From: Amycolatopsis sp. FBCC-B4732
GTDB lineage: Bacteria; Actinomycetota; Actinomycetes; Mycobacteriales; Pseudonocardiaceae
Reading direction: 5' to 3'
DNA: 64,000 nucleotides
Assembly (NCBI RefSeq): GCF_023008405.1
Contig: NZ_CP095376.1
Coordinates: 8,536,501-8,600,500 of the forward strand
Position 1 is the first letter of the stretch. The number at the start of each line of letters is the position of its first letter. Below are positions 8,315 to 16,394 of the stretch, one piece after another. The position numbers were made by a program, and so were the translations under genes. The notes below the pieces were generated by a model. The model had not been told where the DNA came from. It did no database searches and saw only the letters and a list, made by a program, of their open reading frames with translations.

Positions 8315-9250
8315 TCAGCCGCGCAGTTCCGGGACCCGGATCTCGCCCACCGGGCGGCCGCCGCCCAGGATCGTCCCGGTGGCCGGCTCCGGCAGCCCCG
8401 AAACGTCGACCCCCAGGTAGCGCAGGGCCGCCACGGCCAGCGGGGCGCACGCTCGCTTGGTGCCGTCGTCGATCTTGATCGCCACCGCGAACCCGTCCGG
8501 CAACGCGAACGCCTGGACGCCCTCCGCGCCGGCCTTGGACACCAGACCGTCCACCGCGGACATCAGGTCCGTGTCCTCGCGGCCGGTGCCGCCGACCAGC
8601 CACGGGTGCGCGCGCATCGCCGTCGCAACCTGACGTGCCGGACCGTCCGGGGCCGAGGCCACCCGGCCGAACGCGCGGGCCAGACCCGTCAGCGAGAACG
8701 CGAACAGCGGGGCTCCGCAGCCGTCGACACCCGTGTGGGCGATCGGCTCGGCCGTCAGCTCCGCCACCGCCGCCGCGATCTCCTGCTGAAGCGGGTGGTC
8801 CGGGGCTTCGTAACCCGACGTCGGCCAGCCCGCGCGGAGGCACGTCGTCAGCATCGCCGTGTGCTTGCCGGAGCAGTTCATCATCACTCGGCGGGGTTCG
8901 GCCGCGTCGCGCATGCTCGGGACGTGCAGCGGGAAGTCCGGGGGGCACGCCAGGTCGTCTTCGTGCAGGCCGGCCGCTTCCAGCAGCTCGAGGACCCGCT
9001 TGACGTGGCCCGGCTCGCCGGAGTGCGAGGCGCACGCCAGTGCCAGGTCTTCGCCGTCGAAGTCCAGGCCCGCGCGCAGCATGCCGACCGCCTGCAGCGG
9101 CTTGTTCGAGGAGCGCGGGAACACCGGCGAGGTCACGTCGCCCAGTGCCAGGCGGGCTTCGCCCTCGGGGCCGGTCACCACGAGCGCGCCGCGGTGGACG
9201 CTCTCGACGAATCCGGATCGGACGACTTCGGCGAGGACGGGGTTGGTCAC
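8315..9250 (-). CDS. L-asparaginase of the AnsA/type II (Rhizobium-like) family
   Basis: Hydrolyses L-asparagine to aspartate and ammonia. The 311 residues belong to the family of the Rhizobium etli enzyme, unrelated in fold motifs to the Escherichia coli enzyme. Active-site elements of that family are present: Ser47-x-x-Lys50 in SSNKP, Cys126 and Lys129 in NCSGKH, and Cys178 in GVDGCGAP. The cysteines and lysine bind zinc in the rhizobial structure. The GTG at 9250 overlaps the RsiG stop as GTGA, so it is translated with the RsiG gene. No signal peptide, so cytoplasmic. Confidence 0.88.
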   Translation of the reverse strand: MTNPVLAEVVRSGFVESVHRGALVVTGPEGEARLALGDVTSPVFPRSSNKPLQAVGMLRAGLDFDGEDLALACASHSGEPGHVKRVLELLEAAGLHEDDLACPPDFPLHVPSMRDAAEPRRVMMNCSGKHTAMLTTCLRAGWPTSGYEAPDHPLQQEIAAAVAELTAEPIAHTGVDGCGAPLFAFSLTGLARAFGRVASAPDGPARQVATAMRAHPWLVGGTGREDTDLMSAVDGLVSKAGAEGVQAFALPDGFAVAIKIDDGTKRACAPLAVAALRYLGVDVSGLPEPATGTILGGGRPVGEIRVPELRG

Positions 9251-9816
9251 GGGGCCTCGCCGCGTCCGCGCTCGCTCTCCAGCAGCTCGTCCACAGTGGC
9301 CGATCCCTGTTGGTAGCGCTTCGCGATTTCCGCGTTCAGCGTGTCCATCACGCCCTGGACCTCGCGCCGGAAGGACGACACCGACAGCTCTTCGCTCGCG
9401 TAGGTGTCCAAAGCGGAGGCGAGCTTGTCGTCCGAGAGGGACCCGACGTCGGTCAGGTCCGTGTCGCCGATCAGGGCTTCCGCGTGCCGGCGGTGCTCGC
9501 CCGCGCGGGACGGCTCCAGCTGCTGGTGGCGGCCCGAACCCGCGGCCGGGCCCAGCGCGTTGTCGGCCAGGATCGTCGCCAGCTGGTCGACGATGCTGGC
9601 CTCGCCGCCGGAACTGCGCCGCGTCTGCTCCGCGCGCACGATGTCGATCCGCGCGTGCAGGAGCCGGCGCAGGTAGGACAGGTCCGTCTCTTCCTGCGCG
9701 GCTTCGTCACGCCGCTCGCGCAGCACCTTCAACGGCAGTTCGCCCAAGCCGCTGAGGTACCCCGGGCCGAGCACGCGGTCGATCCGCCGCCTGCCGCCGG
9801 GCCGCACTTCGATCAC
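9247..9816 (-). CDS. rsiG: RsiG-like anti-sigma factor, c-di-GMP-binding
   Basis: RsiG holds the sporulation sigma factor WhiG inactive when loaded with c-di-GMP, in Streptomyces. The family uses the motif E-x3-S-x2-R-x3-Q-x3-D on each helix of a coiled-coil hairpin. Here the second helix has it exactly (E143, S147, R150, Q154, D158). The first helix has E43, S47, R50, H54, D58, so His replaces Gln. About 189 residues, counting from the GTG at 9816. Another GTG at 9807 is possible. The C-terminus overlaps the asparaginase start. Family assignment rests on two motif copies at correct spacing, so it is strong. Its sigma partner is not in this window. Confidence 0.88.
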   Translation of the reverse strand: MIEVRPGGRRRIDRVLGPGYLSGLGELPLKVLRERRDEAAQEETDLSYLRRLLHARIDIVRAEQTRRSSGGEASIVDQLATILADNALGPAAGSGRHQQLEPSRAGEHRRHAEALIGDTDLTDVGSLSDDKLASALDTYASEELSVSSFRREVQGVMDTLNAEIAKRYQQGSATVDELLESERGRGEAP

Positions 9817-9865
9817 AGCGCAGTTTATCCCGGTTGAGCGTGATCTCGCTGTCAGGGGCTTTCGT

Positions 9866-10996
9866 TCAGCCACGGAGTTGCGCCGCCGCCGCCCGTCCCG
9901 GGGCCGGGAGTTCCGACGGCACCGAGTCCGGGTCGATCGCCGCCTGGACGAGGTTGTCCTCCGCGCCCGCCAGCAGCTCCGCGCCGACCGGCGTCGAGCG
10001 CTTGACCAGCGCCAACGCGATCGGGCCGAGCTCGTGGTGCTGGATGACCGTGCCGATCCGGCCGACCGTCCGGCCGTCGAGCAGCAGCGGGTCGCCGGGC
10101 TCCGGCGTGACCTCGGGCGAGCCGTCCAGGTGGAGCAGCAGCAGGTTCCGCGGCGGGCGTCCCACGTTGTGGACCTTCGACACCGTCTCCTGGCCGCGGT
10201 AGCAGCCCTTCGCGACGTGCGCGGCCGAGCCGACCCAGCCCACCTCGTGCGGGATCGTGCGGTCGTCGGTGTCCACGCCCAGCCGGGGCCGCAGCGACTC
10301 GACGCGCAGGGCGTCGAACACCCAGCTGCCCGCCGCCCGCGCGCCCGCGTCCGTCAGCCGCTTCCACCAGCCGGGCAGCGCCGCGCGCGGCACCGCCAGG
10401 TCCACGCTGGAGCGGCCCGGCCACGGCATCCGCCGGACGAAACCGCCCCCCGGCAGCGCCGCGACCGCGTACGGCTCCGGCCCGACCTCGGCGCCGACCG
10501 CGCTCAGCACGCGCTCGGCGTCCGGGCCGAGCACGGTGAGCAGCGCGAACTCGCCGGTCGCGTCGCGGATGTCCACCTTGGACCAGAACTTCATCGCTTC
10601 GAGGTACTCGAGCAGCGTCTGGGGGCCGCCCTTGGGGAGCGCGCTGGTGACGCGCGGGCCCGGGTCGGTGTCGAGGTACACGGTGCCGTCGACGTGCGCG
10701 ACCACCATGTGCGTCTCGACGCGGCCCTGGCTGTCCAGCACCAGCGCCTCGGTGCCGGAGCCCTCGGCGAGCCCGGTCACGTGCTGCGAGATGACCAGGT
10801 GCAGCCACGAGAGCCGCTCTTCACCGGTGACGGTGAGGAACTCGCGGTGCGAGCGGTCGATCACGACCACGCCGCGCGAGGCCGTGCGCTGCTCCGCGAA
10901 GGGGTCTCCCCAGTGCCAGGGGACGCCGGCTTCGGGGTGATCGTCAGGCGGAGGAATGGATCCGGGCACGTCCAGCAGCGGCGAGCGGTACGGCAT
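9866..10996 (-). CDS. ygfZ: YgfZ/GcvT-like folate-binding protein
   Basis: Folate-dependent factor that helps assemble or repair certain iron-sulfur enzymes. The 376 residues carry the family signature KGCYRGQE (K-G-C-Y-x-G-Q-E) in the C-terminal half. GcvT-like folds precede it, including FLTVTGEERLSWLHLVISQHV. ATG at 10996 sits 31 bases from the divergent aminotransferase start at 11028, so the two share a promoter region. The rsiG gene follows 49 bases downstream on the same strand. No membrane segments. Confidence 0.9.
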   Translation of the reverse strand: MPYRSPLLDVPGSIPPPDDHPEAGVPWHWGDPFAEQRTASRGVVVIDRSHREFLTVTGEERLSWLHLVISQHVTGLAEGSGTEALVLDSQGRVETHMVVAHVDGTVYLDTDPGPRVTSALPKGGPQTLLEYLEAMKFWSKVDIRDATGEFALLTVLGPDAERVLSAVGAEVGPEPYAVAALPGGGFVRRMPWPGRSSVDLAVPRAALPGWWKRLTDAGARAAGSWVFDALRVESLRPRLGVDTDDRTIPHEVGWVGSAAHVAKGCYRGQETVSKVHNVGRPPRNLLLLHLDGSPEVTPEPGDPLLLDGRTVGRIGTVIQHHELGPIALALVKRSTPVGAELLAGAEDNLVQAAIDPDSVPSELPAPGRAAAAQLRG

Positions 10997-11027
10997 ACCG
11001 CCCAGCCTAGGTGAGTACCGTGGCCGC

Positions 11028-11876
11028 ATGCGCGTGCTCGTCTTCCTCGACGGAACCCCGGCCGACCCCGAAGCCGCCCAGATCAAGGTCGACGACCTCG
11101 GTCTGCTGCGCGGCGACGGCGTCTTCGAGACCATCCTCGTCGTCGGCGGCCGGCCCCGCGAACTGCGCCCGCACCTCGAGCGGCTGGCCCGGTCGGCGGC
11201 CATGCTCGACCTGCCGGAGCCCGACCTCGACGCCTGGGAGCGGGTTGTTTCGGCCGTGCTCGAAAGGTGGACCGGCGGGCCCGAAATGACGCTGAAACTG
11301 GTGTACACCAGGGGATCCGACGGCGACCCCGCCGCGCGGCCGACCGGGTTCGCGCTCGGTGCCGAGGTGCCGCCGTCGATCTTGAAGGCCCGCGCGGACG
11401 GCGTCTCCGCGGTCACCCTCGACCGCGGTTTCCCGCCGGACCTCGCCGAGCGCGCGCCCTGGCTGCTGCTCGGCGCGAAGCCGTTGTCGTACGCGATGAA
11501 CATGGCCGCGGTGCGCGAAGCGGGCCGCCGCGGTGCCGAAGATGTGATTTTCACCGCCGCCGACGGCTCGATCTTCGAAGGGCCGACGTCGACCGTCGTG
11601 CTGGCGAAGGGCCGGACGCTCTACACGCCGCCGTCGAGCATCGGCATCCTGCCGGGCACCACTCAGGCCGCGCTGTTCCGCGGCGCCGAAAAGGCGGGCT
11701 GGACGACCAAGGTGGAGCCGCTGGCGGTCCGCGACCTCGTCGAGGGCGACGGCGTCTTCATGGCCTCCAGCGTGCGGAAGCTGACCCGCGTGCACACGCT
11801 GGACGGCGAGCGCCTGCCCGACTCCTCAGCCGGGTACACCGAGCTCGTGGCGGCTTACGAGGGCGAGTACGCCTGA
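11028..11876 (+). CDS. pabC: Class IV aminotransferase, probable aminodeoxychorismate lyase
   Basis: PLP enzyme family of branched-chain aminotransferases and 4-amino-4-deoxychorismate lyase, the step to p-aminobenzoate in folate synthesis. The 282 residues contain the PLP-lysine region LLGAKPLSYAMNMAA, the FEGPTSTVVLAK substrate loop and GILPGTTQAALF. All three fit lyases better than long aminotransferases. The divergent neighbour is a folate-binding YgfZ, which supports the folate role by context only. The final 22 bases overlap the convergent ParB-like gene. Confidence 0.82.
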   Translation: MRVLVFLDGTPADPEAAQIKVDDLGLLRGDGVFETILVVGGRPRELRPHLERLARSAAMLDLPEPDLDAWERVVSAVLERWTGGPEMTLKLVYTRGSDGDPAARPTGFALGAEVPPSILKARADGVSAVTLDRGFPPDLAERAPWLLLGAKPLSYAMNMAAVREAGRRGAEDVIFTAADGSIFEGPTSTVVLAKGRTLYTPPSSIGILPGTTQAALFRGAEKAGWTTKVEPLAVRDLVEGDGVFMASSVRKLTRVHTLDGERLPDSSAGYTELVAAYEGEYA

Positions 11877-12274
11877 GTGATCCGCACGACCGCCGGCGCG
11901 ACGGCTTCGGCCCGGTACGCGGCGATCTTGTGGTGGCCGTCGACGATCAGCTCGCGTTCGCCGACGGCCAGCACCACCGCGACCGGCCGGTGCCCGGTGC
12001 GGATGGCGGTCCGGTAGTACCCGACGCGGGCCTCGTCGGACGGCGGCCAGACGTCGGTCGGCGTCAGCTCCTGGTCCGCGGCGAGCCGTTCCGGGCCGCT
12101 CACGCGGTAGTCGCCGTCGACGAGCAGGTCGAGGACGGGCCCGAGCGTGGTGGCCAGCGGGCGGCGCAGCTGCCCGGTCGCGAGTGCGATCCGCAGCGAT
12201 TGCGGGAGCTCCGCGCGCGCCTGCGTGTTCACGTCGAGGAAACCCGTGCCACCGCTGATCGTCACCTGTTCCAC
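11855..12274 (-). CDS. Small ParB-N-like domain protein
   Basis: About 139 residues, unrecognised as a whole. The C-terminal segment LIVDGHHKIAAYRA matches the ParB/Srx nuclease-like motif VDGHHR.AAY, which binds nucleotide in that superfamily. The central part has a short hydrophobic stretch (RPVAVVLAVGERE). GTG at 12274 is the most upstream reasonable start; 12265 is an alternative. It follows the oxoprolinase gene pair on the same strand after a 98-base gap, so co-transcription is possible. Function unknown. Confidence 0.6.
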   Translation of the reverse strand: MEQVTISGGTGFLDVNTQARAELPQSLRIALATGQLRRPLATTLGPVLDLLVDGDYRVSGPERLAADQELTPTDVWPPSDEARVGYYRTAIRTGHRPVAVVLAVGERELIVDGHHKIAAYRAEAVAPAVVRITQAYSPS

Positions 12275-12372
12275 AGCTATCAGGACGGGTGACAGCGCGA
12301 CATGGTTCCAGCCCCTACCCGGACGGGTGCACCGGGTGACTCCGGTCTCACCTGCCTGGCGGTACCGGACTT

Positions 12373-13221
12373 TCAGGACATCCGGAAGCGGACGCGGGTG
12401 CCCGGCCGGGCCTGCGCGAGCGCGCTCAGCGCCGTCGCGCGGACGACGGCCGCGACGGGGTAGCCGCCGGTGGTCGGGTGGTCGGCGAGGAACACCACCG
12501 GCCGTCCGTTCGGCGGCACCTGGATCGCGCCCGTGAGGACGCCTTCGCTGGGCAGCTCGCCGTCGATCGCGCGGCGCAGCGGGGTCCCGTCGAGGCGCAG
12601 GCCGACGCGGTTCGACTCGGCCGTGACCGTCCACCACGCCGAGAGCCCGCCGGCGGCGTCGTCGAGCCAGTCGTCGCGCGGGCCGAGCGTCACCGGCACG
12701 ACCAGCTCGCCCGGCGCGGGCACGGGGACGACGACGTCCGCGCCCGCCGGGATTCCCGTGGGCGAGCCGAGCGGGAGCACGTCGCCGGCGTGCAGCGGTT
12801 CGGGCCCGATGCCGGACAGGACGTCCCGGGATCGGCTGCCCAGCACCGGTTCGACGGCGATGCCGCCGGACACCGCGAGGTAGCAGCGAAGGCCGGTCGT
12901 CGGGGTGCCGATCGACAACGTCTGCCCGGCGCGGACCGGAACGGGCGTGTGGGAGCCGAAAGCCCGGCCGTCGACGGAAACCGGGACCGCCGGGCCGGTG
13001 ACGGCGACGGTCACCGCAGCCGTGAAGCGCACCGAAAGGCCGCCGAGCAGGGCTTCGATCCCCGCGGCGGCTTCGGCGTTGCCCACCAGGCGGTTCGCGA
13101 GCCGCAGCGACGCCGTGTCGAGGGCCCCCGAAGGGGCGACGCCGAGGTGGGCGTAGCCGGGCCGGCCGAGGTCCTCGACCAGCGCGTACCGGCCCGGGTC
13201 CAGGACTTCCAGGCTCCTCAT
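12373..13221 (-). CDS. pxpC: 5-oxoprolinase subunit C (biotin-dependent carboxyltransferase-like)
   Basis: ATP-dependent opening of 5-oxoproline to glutamate requires PxpA, PxpB and PxpC. This 282-residue protein is the KipA/PxpC part. The N-terminal block GRYALVEDLGRPGYAHLGVAPSGA and the later FLADHPTTGGYPVAAVV are typical of this allophanate-hydrolase subunit 2 fold. The ATG at 13221 overlaps the PxpB stop as ATGA. PxpA (LamB/YcsF) is not in this window, so the set is split or the protein works with a distant partner. Confidence 0.9.
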   Translation of the reverse strand: MRSLEVLDPGRYALVEDLGRPGYAHLGVAPSGALDTASLRLANRLVGNAEAAAGIEALLGGLSVRFTAAVTVAVTGPAVPVSVDGRAFGSHTPVPVRAGQTLSIGTPTTGLRCYLAVSGGIAVEPVLGSRSRDVLSGIGPEPLHAGDVLPLGSPTGIPAGADVVVPVPAPGELVVPVTLGPRDDWLDDAAGGLSAWWTVTAESNRVGLRLDGTPLRRAIDGELPSEGVLTGAIQVPPNGRPVVFLADHPTTGGYPVAAVVRATALSALAQARPGTRVRFRMS

Positions 13222-13814
13222 CGGACGCTCCGGAAGCGGACGCGGTCGCCCGGCGCGAACAACGCCGGCGGGTCCGCGTGCGGGTCGAACAGCGTCGCCG
13301 GCGTGTGCCCGAGCAGCCGCCAGCCCCCCGGTGATTCACGCGGGTAGACGCCGGTGAACTCGCCGGCCAGTCCGACCGAGCCGGCCGGGACGCGGGTCCG
13401 TGGCGACGCCAGCCGCGGCTGGCGCAGGGGTGCCGGCAGGCCGGTCAGGTAGCCGAAGCCGGGCGCGAACCCGGTGAACGCGACCGTGTAGACGGCCCCG
13501 GTGTGCAGCTCGACGACGGCGTCCGCGGAGATCCCGGCGTCCGACGCGACCAGCTCGAGGTCCTCGCCGTCGTAGCGGACGTCAAGGGTGACTTCACGCG
13601 GCTCGCCGGCGGGCGGGTGGCTCAGGTCGGCGCCGTCCAGCAATGCCCGCACCGCGGCGACGTCCCCGACGACCAGCAGGCTGCGCGCGCCCGGGACGAG
13701 GTCGACGACCCCCGCGGGGCGGGCGGCCAGGACGGTCGCGTGCGCGGCCCGCAGCTGCTCGAGGGAGTCGCAGTCGAGCAGGGCGGCGTCCTCGCCGCAC
13801 CGCCGCCAGCGCAC
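13218..13814 (-). CDS. pxpB: 5-oxoprolinase subunit B (KipI-like)
   Basis: A 198-residue partner of PxpC, of the allophanate hydrolase subunit 1 / KipI family. The typical segment FTGFAPGFGYLTGLP is followed by PRLASPRTRVPAGSVGLAG, and the tail contains the substrate loop PGGWRLLGHTP. GTG at 13814 lies 5 bases after the nitrobindin gene stop. The stop overlaps pxpC. In Bacillus the homologous pair was first known as a kinase inhibitor, but its general role is oxoproline cleavage. Cytoplasmic. Confidence 0.9.
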   Translation of the reverse strand: MRWRRCGEDAALLDCDSLEQLRAAHATVLAARPAGVVDLVPGARSLLVVGDVAAVRALLDGADLSHPPAGEPREVTLDVRYDGEDLELVASDAGISADAVVELHTGAVYTVAFTGFAPGFGYLTGLPAPLRQPRLASPRTRVPAGSVGLAGEFTGVYPRESPGGWRLLGHTPATLFDPHADPPALFAPGDRVRFRSVR

Positions 13815-13819
13815 CGGCG

Positions 13820-14434
13820 TCAGCCGACGACGCGGTGCAGCAGGGCGGAGCTGTGGGGCTGCATCTCCTGGCCGACCATCGCGCGCTCCTCGACGTAGCC
13901 GAGGGAGCCGTCGATCAGGCCGTACAGCCGCTGGGCGGCCGTGACGTCCTTCGCCGTGGCCGTGCGGACCACCGCGTCGGTGCCGAGCTCCCAGGACGTC
14001 TGGTTGCGCGGCTTGCCGTAGTACAGCTCGACGATGCCGGTGTTGTGCGTGAGCAGCAGCTCGATGGTGTCGTCTTCCTGCGGCCGCCAGAACCCGGACT
14101 CGCGGGCGGCGGGGCGGATGACGTTGCCGTCGTCGTCGAGTAGCCAGGCCCGGGCCTCGTGGATCAGGAACGGACGGCCGTCGTGCGAGATCGTGAGCTG
14201 CTGCGCGAACTTGCGCGGGCCCTCGATGGTCGGGTAGTCGACCTCGCCTTCACCGCGCCACACGCCGACGAGCGGCAGCAACGCGAGGCAGGCGTCGTTG
14301 AGGTTGGCCCCTTCGCGCAGGTTCGCGGTGTCGTTGGGGATGGGCAGGTCGTCCCACAGCGGGAGGTTGCGCGCCCGGGTGCTCTCCGCGCGCGCCTCCG
14401 CTGCCGCGATGGCTTCGTCGCCGCTGGCCGTCAT
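13820..14434 (-). CDS. Nitrobindin family heme-binding protein
   Basis: Beta-barrel heme protein that binds nitric oxide and isomerises peroxynitrite in characterised relatives. The 204 residues have a family start motif GVWRGEGEVDYPTI, a middle WRPQEDDTIELLL and a C-terminal EMQPHSSALLHRV. The C-terminal His in the QPH motif corresponds to the axial heme ligand. The N-terminal 30 residues are an acidic/basic extension. ATG at 14434 starts 3 bases after a 32-residue membrane microprotein gene, so the two are probably translated together. Confidence 0.9.
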   Translation of the reverse strand: MTASGDEAIAAAEARAESTRARNLPLWDDLPIPNDTANLREGANLNDACLALLPLVGVWRGEGEVDYPTIEGPRKFAQQLTISHDGRPFLIHEARAWLLDDDGNVIRPAARESGFWRPQEDDTIELLLTHNTGIVELYYGKPRNQTSWELGTDAVVRTATAKDVTAAQRLYGLIDGSLGYVEERAMVGQEMQPHSSALLHRVVG

Positions 14435-14437
14435 GGG

Positions 14438-14536
14438 TCAGCGCTGGTCCGCGTAGAGCCGGTAGACGACGTACACGGCGAACCAGGTGATCGCGATGCC
14501 CGCCAGCACCAGCAGGGTCGTAAACAGGATTTCCAC
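14438..14536 (-). CDS. 32-residue single-helix membrane microprotein
   Basis: A short frame from GTG 14536 to TGA 14438. It encodes a charged first residue pair, one hydrophobic helix of about 24 residues (starting EILFTTLLVLAGIAITWF), and a short tail YRLYADQR. It ends only 3 bases before the nitrobindin start. Size, hydrophobicity and tight spacing support a real gene, though no ribosome site is obvious. It may anchor a heme or redox partner at the membrane. Function unknown. Confidence 0.6.
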   Translation of the reverse strand: MEILFTTLLVLAGIAITWFAVYVVYRLYADQR

Positions 14537-14648
14537 GCCTCGCAGGATAGTCCGACCGGCCCCACGCGGCCCGGCGCAGGGTCGCCGCGGTGAGCACGGT
14601 CACCGAGAGCAGGACCAGCCCCGGCCACCGCCACGGCCGAAAAGCCGG

Positions 14649-14691
14649 GAGGGGCACCCTCATGGACTCGAAGCCCATGAGGGTGCCCCTC
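14649..14691. repeat. 17-bp-stem perfect inverted repeat between two minus-strand genes
   Basis: Arms 14649-14665 and 14675-14691 are perfectly complementary (left arm gaggggcaccctcatgg). The 9-base loop is actcgaagc. It lies downstream of the DUF1416 promoter-distal side and upstream of the microprotein, where both flanking genes run on the minus strand. The stem is strong but lacks a T-run on either side. It may be a factor-independent terminator of the actinomycete type or an interspersed palindromic element. Confidence 0.75.
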
Positions 14692-14704
14692 ACGACGAAC
14701 GAAC

Positions 14705-15016
14705 TCAGGCGACCGAGATCGCCAGCTGGTGCACGCCGGGGCCGTCGGCCGAGACCGACGCCTCGCCGTTGCCGGTGCGGTGCAGGGCGCGGACCGTCCA
14801 GTCGCCCGGCGCCGCGTAGAAGCGGAAGTCGCCGTCGGCCGAGGAGACCACCTCGCCGGTGAAGTCGCCGCCGCCGTCGAGGAGGCGGACGAACGCGCCG
14901 CCGACCGGCCCGTTCTCGCCCGTCACCTTGCCGGCCAGCACGACCTGGCCGCGCGTGTCGTAGTCCGCCGGCGTGGCCACCTGGGCCGGTGCGCCGCAGC
15001 TGTCGTCAACCGCCAT
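14705..15016 (-). CDS. sseC: DUF1416 protein of sulfurtransferase operon (SseC-like)
   Basis: A 103-residue protein with an Ig-like/carboxypeptidase-regulatory beta fold. It reads VTGENGPVGGAFVRLLDGGGDF, then ADGDFRFYAAPGDWTVRALH. In mycobacteria the homologue sseC follows cysA2/sseA in the same order. The ATG at 15016 overlaps the rhodanese stop by one base (TGATG). A GTG one codon upstream (15019) would give a GTGA overlap instead. The early Cys in DDSCGAP is conserved as far as I recall. Biochemical role unknown, linked to sulfur transfer by context. Confidence 0.85.
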   Translation of the reverse strand: MAVDDSCGAPAQVATPADYDTRGQVVLAGKVTGENGPVGGAFVRLLDGGGDFTGEVVSSADGDFRFYAAPGDWTVRALHRTGNGEASVSADGPGVHQLAISVA

Positions 15017-15852
15017 CACTTAGCTCCCAACTCGACCGGCACGCCGACGAGCGAGCCGTATTCCGTCCATGAACCGTCGTAGTTCTTGACGTCCTCGTAG
15101 CCCAGCAGCTCGTGGAGCGCGAACCACGCGATCGAGGAGCGCTCGCCGATGCGGCAGTAGGCGATGGTGCCCTTGCCCTCGTCGATGCCCTCGTCCTTGT
15201 ACAGCTCCTTGATCTCTTCCTCGGTCTTGAAGGTGCCGTCCTCGTTGGCGACCTTCGCCCACGGCACGTTCAGCGCGCCGGGGATGTGCCCGGGAACCTG
15301 GGACTGCTCCTGCGGCAGGTGCGCCGGGGCGAGCAGCTTGCCGGAGAACTCGTCCGGGGAACGCACGTCCACGAAGTTCTTCGCGCCGATCGACTGGACG
15401 ACCTCGTCGCGGAAGGCGCGCAGGGTCAGGTCCTGGTCCTGCGCCTTGTACTCGGTCGCGGCGCGCTTGACCTCGTCGGAGTTCAGCTCGCGGCCGTCGA
15501 GCTCCCACTTCTTGCGGCCGCCGTCGAGCAGCGCGACCTTCTCGTGGCCGTACAGCTTGAAGTACCAGTACGCGTACGCGGCGAACCAGTTGTTGTTGCC
15601 GCCGTAGAGGACGACGAGGTCGTCGTTCCCGATCCCCTTCTCCGACAGGAGCTTCTCGAAGCCCTCCTTGGAGACGAAGTCGCGGCGCACCCCGTCCTGC
15701 AGGTCGTTCCGCCAGTCGAACTTCACCGCGCCCCGGATGTGGCCGGCGTCGTAGGCGGTGGTGTCCTCGTCGACCTCGGCGAACACGACGCCGGGGGTGT
15801 CCAGGTTCTCCTCGGCCCACTGAGTGGTGACCAGGACGTCTTCACGGCTCAT
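15016..15852 (-). CDS. sseA: Thiosulfate sulfurtransferase (rhodanese, CysA/SseA type)
   Basis: Transfers sulfane sulfur from thiosulfate to thiophilic acceptors. The 278 residues form two rhodanese domains, an inactive N-terminal one and a C-terminal one. The C-terminal domain carries the catalytic Cys near residue 232 in the loop CRIGERS. The CH2-type motif DAGHIRGAVKFDW sits in the first domain, and GHIPGALNVPW in the second. ATG at 15852 follows the DUF4395 gene by 30 bases. The gene is in an operon with DUF4395 and DUF1416 behind a cysteine-bearing leader peptide. Cytoplasmic. Confidence 0.93.
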   Translation of the reverse strand: MSREDVLVTTQWAEENLDTPGVVFAEVDEDTTAYDAGHIRGAVKFDWRNDLQDGVRRDFVSKEGFEKLLSEKGIGNDDLVVLYGGNNNWFAAYAYWYFKLYGHEKVALLDGGRKKWELDGRELNSDEVKRAATEYKAQDQDLTLRAFRDEVVQSIGAKNFVDVRSPDEFSGKLLAPAHLPQEQSQVPGHIPGALNVPWAKVANEDGTFKTEEEIKELYKDEGIDEGKGTIAYCRIGERSSIAWFALHELLGYEDVKNYDGSWTEYGSLVGVPVELGAK

Positions 15853-15882
15853 GGAACGGACTCTCTTTCTGGGGTTGAACTT

Positions 15883-16314
15883 TCAGGACGCGCGGGCGGG
15901 GGTGAAGCGCTTGATCAGCAAGAACATTTCGCAGCCGAGGCAGAAGTCGAAGGCGGCGTTGAGGAAGGCCGCGAACAACGCGAACGCCGTCGCGACGATG
16001 CCGAGCGGGGTGAGCCCGGTGGCGAAGCCGATCGTGCCGACCAGCGCGAACACGAACCCGACGGCCTGCGCGAACCGCAGCGGCGCCGCGTCCTCGCGCT
16101 CGTCGGTCGGGCCGAGGCGCGGGGCCACGAGCGTGCGGTACACGATCGAGTAGGGCGCCGGCTTGAGCCCGACGAAGGCGCCGATGGCGAACACGACGGT
16201 CTGGACCGCCAGCAGCGGCCACCACTCGGTGACCAGGACGACCGCGAGCACGATCGTGGTCAGGATGGCGGCGAACCGCGGGCCTCGCGGGTCGACGGCC
16301 GGTCCGGCGGACAT
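15883..16314 (-). CDS. DUF4395 membrane protein
   Basis: A 143-residue integral membrane protein with about four helices (near 15-30, 33-48, 80-100 and 105-125). A conserved CLGCE motif lies near the C-terminus. The two cysteines suggest sulfur or thiol chemistry at the membrane. DUF4395 proteins are regularly found with rhodaneses and thioredoxins, as here. ATG at 16314 has a GGAGG site 6 bases upstream. It is the first structural gene after the leader peptide. Function unknown; a sulfur-compound transporter or carrier is a guess. Confidence 0.87.
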   Translation of the reverse strand: MSAGPAVDPRGPRFAAILTTIVLAVVLVTEWWPLLAVQTVVFAIGAFVGLKPAPYSIVYRTLVAPRLGPTDEREDAAPLRFAQAVGFVFALVGTIGFATGLTPLGIVATAFALFAAFLNAAFDFCLGCEMFLLIKRFTPARAS

Positions 16315-16394
16315 GGATCCTCCAGCTGGAGCAGGGAGATTACGTGCGAACGGCACGCGTCAGCGGCATCAGGGCTGGCGGGGACGGGCGTGGT

